A stretch of DNA of 5,286 bases from NCBI GenBank assembly GCA_945896765.1, contig CAMDEL010000125.1:1-5286 (forward strand), given 5' to 3'. The notes beneath the pieces are model-generated. The model was not told the origin of the DNA. It worked only from the letters and a program-made list of their open reading frames with translations, and ran no database searches. Origin of the DNA: Singulisphaera sp. GP187. Its GTDB lineage: Bacteria > Planctomycetota > Phycisphaerae > Phycisphaerales > SM1A02. A program made the translations under genes and the position numbers. Of this stretch, positions 5,016 through 5,286 are shown piece after piece; within the stretch, counting starts at the first letter, position 1; each line of letters begins with the position of its first letter.

Positions 5016-5286
5016 TCAAGCCAATTCAGGGAATGTCTTACGAACGATTTCGACGAGGTCCTTCACATGCGACACAGATTCGTCGAAAAGTTTTTTCTCT
5101 GCGGGATTGAATTTGATATCAACCACGCGCTCCATACCGTTGCTACCCAAGACACAAGGAACGCCGACAAAGTAACCGCCACCCTTCTGGCCTGGAGCAA
5201 CGCCGAAGTCATCTTCGCAGTACGCAGCGCATGGCAGAATTCTCTTCTTGTCCTTGATGATCGACTCGACCATCTGAATCGTTCCT
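5016..5286 (-). CDS. mdh: Malate dehydrogenase, C-terminal part, truncated by window edge
   Basis: Malate dehydrogenase interconverts malate and oxaloacetate with NAD in the citric acid cycle. Only the last 89 residues are present, all from the C-terminal substrate-binding domain. Readable landmarks are MVESIIKDKKRILPCAAY, the strand GGGYFVGVPCVLGSNGMERVV and the closing helix FDESVSHVKDLVEIVRKTF. These match the LDH-like bacterial Mdh family, in which 'KDKKRVLPCAAYLEGEYG...YVGVP..LG..G.E' is typical. A short insertion (DFGVAPGQKGGG) replaces the usual tight turn before YVGVP. Lactate dehydrogenase has the same fold, but the LPCAAY wording favours malate. The NAD-binding domain, the catalytic His and the substrate arginines are outside the window. 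The gene is first in a minus-strand run; the next start is 35 nt downstream and no terminator hairpin was seen between them. Confidence 0.92.
   Translation of the reverse strand, partial: GTIQMVESIIKDKKRILPCAAYCEDDFGVAPGQKGGGYFVGVPCVLGSNGMERVVDIKFNPAEKKLFDESVSHVKDLVEIVRKTFPELA

Noticed and set aside
4981..5019. TTG start at 5019 for the pentapeptide-like protein
   Set aside because: The ATG at 4980 has an AAAGGA motif upstream and avoids a rare start that overlaps the mdh stop.

Overview
This 5.3 kb window looks like chromosomal DNA from a Planctomycetota bacterium, possibly of the Phycisphaerae type. That placement is an inference from protein style: a HEAT-like lipoprotein with the 'RFLAIGGLQRMTGQDLGY' motif, a Mdh with a 'GQKGGGYFVGVP' insertion, and several genes without a clear Shine-Dalgarno site. 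It has not been tested by phylogeny. No tRNA, rRNA, CRISPR array, transposase or phage gene is visible.

Left part (1-2532). The window opens inside the N-terminal glutaminase domain of GMP synthase (guaA, minus strand, start at 308). Only 24 bp away, a divergent plus-strand cluster begins. It holds a HEAT-like lipoprotein (333-818), an RsbW/SpoIIAB-like ATP-binding kinase (812-1297), a SpoIIAA/RsbV-like STAS protein (1294-1632) and an MlaE-family ABC permease (1690-2532). The first three overlap (7 nt and 4 nt), and the permease follows after 57 nt. The kinase and STAS protein form a classical partner-switch pair. The STAS protein also sits directly before a lipid-transport permease, which in Mla systems works with a STAS protein (MlaB). 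Its real partner is therefore open.

Middle part (2512-2919). This convergent junction has no credible gene and an unusual density of DNA structure. Three tandem 27-bp units (plus a partial fourth) are each a self-complementary hairpin, and the first unit supplies the last six codons and the stop codon of the permease. A 13-bp tandem duplication follows, then a long imperfect inverted repeat (2645-2771) with nested stems and a T7 run in its loop. Parts of this may terminate the leftward dprA transcript, and parts may be a dispersed palindromic repeat.

Right part (2920-5286). Four minus-strand genes run leftward: the C-terminus of malate dehydrogenase (partial), a Pro/Gly-rich protein with a pentapeptide-like core, a two-helix membrane protein, and DprA/Smf. 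Gaps are 35, 113 and 46 nt, so co-transcription is possible. DprA ends just after its Rossmann fold and has no room for the C-terminal winged helix found in many homologues.

I saw no clearly new enzymatic system. The most original features are the hairpin array built into the permease stop codon, the adjacent long palindrome, and the kinase/STAS/MlaE gene arrangement.
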